Shown: positions 5,450 through 5,708 of the stretch, piece after piece
How positions within the stretch are numbered: the first letter of the stretch is position 1
Layout: the number at the start of each line of letters is the position of its first letter
NCBI GenBank assembly: GCA_902767355.1
Contig: CACXHG010000260.1
Span: forward strand, 1 to 5,708
DNA: 5,708 nucleotides
DNA from: an uncultured Bacteroidia bacterium
GTDB lineage: Bacteria > Bacteroidota > Bacteroidia > Bacteroidales > UBA932
Direction of reading: 5' to 3'
Translations under genes and position numbers: made by a program
Notes under the pieces: model-generated
What the model was told of the DNA's origin: nothing
Databases searched by the model: none
The model's input: the letters and a program-made list of their open reading frames with translations, nothing else

Positions 5450-5708
5450 TTACATCCCCGGGTTGCAGAGATAGACGAGGTATGGGCTGTCGCTGCTGGG
5501 GGTGAGGGTGAAACTGCTGCCGGTGGCAGTGTTGAGGGTGGCTTTCCAGAGGGAGTCGAAGATGACGCCCTCCAGCGGGTATTTGAGGCCGGTGGCGCTC
5601 ATGCGCAGCGAGTTGTCGAAGGCGAATATGCTGACCTCCTGGCCGGGCTCTGAGACGAAGGTCCGCTGCCCGCTGGCAGCTACGAAGCGCCCCCAGTCGC
5701 TCACCATG
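5450..5708 (-). CDS. Unrecognised protein, C-terminal portion (runs off the window)
   Basis: The minus-strand frame is open from the window edge to a TAA at 5452-5450. It shows 85 residues if the ATG at 5707 is the start, but nothing in view marks that ATG as the true start, and the segment reads like the end of a longer protein. The codons are GC-rich at third positions (many GCC, ACC, CTC, AGC), as in the operon genes, which supports real coding. The residues are rich in S, T, G, aromatic and hydrophobic positions in short alternating runs (for example SIFAFDNSL, GVIFDSLWKATL, SPYLVYLCN), which suggests beta strands, perhaps a beta-sandwich end domain. I see no motif that names a family. 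It has the same orientation as the serpin, 193 bp upstream of it, but the ORF6N remnant and the AT-rich leader lie between, so co-transcription is possible but unproven. Confidence 0.6.
   Translation of the reverse strand, partial: MVSDWGRFVAASGQRTFVSEPGQEVSIFAFDNSLRMSATGLKYPLEGVIFDSLWKATLNTATGSSFTLTPSSDSPYLVYLCNPGM

Overview
The window reads as chromosomal DNA from a GC-rich member of the Bacteroidota, most likely Bacteroidales from a gut or oral habitat. The reasons are: the queuosine transglycosylase and the LptF/LptG-type permease have wording I recognise from Bacteroides-type proteins; the kinase-tgt-permease genes are packed with ATGA stop/start overlaps; no start codon has a convincing Shine-Dalgarno sequence; and there is a miropin-like serpin lipoprotein next to an ORF6N fragment. 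Assignment below order level is not supported. I could run no database search; family calls rest on motifs and remembered homologues.

Positions 1-4021 (+ strand) look like one operon of four genes: the C-terminal half of a PfkB-family sugar/nucleoside kinase (adenosine-kinase-like), tgt (tRNA-guanine transglycosylase), an LptF/LptG-family lipopolysaccharide-export permease, and a NupG-type nucleoside:H+ symporter. The first two junctions are 4-bp ATGA overlaps and the third is a 6-bp gap. Two of the four genes fit nucleoside uptake and phosphorylation, one modifies tRNA with a 7-deazaguanine base, and one serves the outer membrane. The mix looks like a growth-related housekeeping operon with a purine/nucleoside flavour.

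Positions 4024-5256 (- strand) hold a serpin with a lipoprotein signal peptide, convergent with the operon and separated from it by 2 bp. It is probably a cell-envelope protease inhibitor defending against host or competitor proteases. Its 193-bp upstream spacer (5257-5449) contains a 37-codon remnant of an ORF6N-domain gene, which lies in frame with the serpin, then an AT-rich stretch with a near-perfect 16-bp palindrome just before the serpin start. Positions 5450-5708 (- strand) are the C-terminal end of an unrecognised protein that runs off the window.

I did not find a wholly new system. The points most worth a second look are the Tgt zinc site reduced to its single histidine, the reactive loop of the serpin (extra length, acidic residue at the nominal P1), and the ORF6N scar fused in frame to the serpin leader. 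No tRNA, rRNA, CRISPR array, insertion sequence or complete mobile element was seen.
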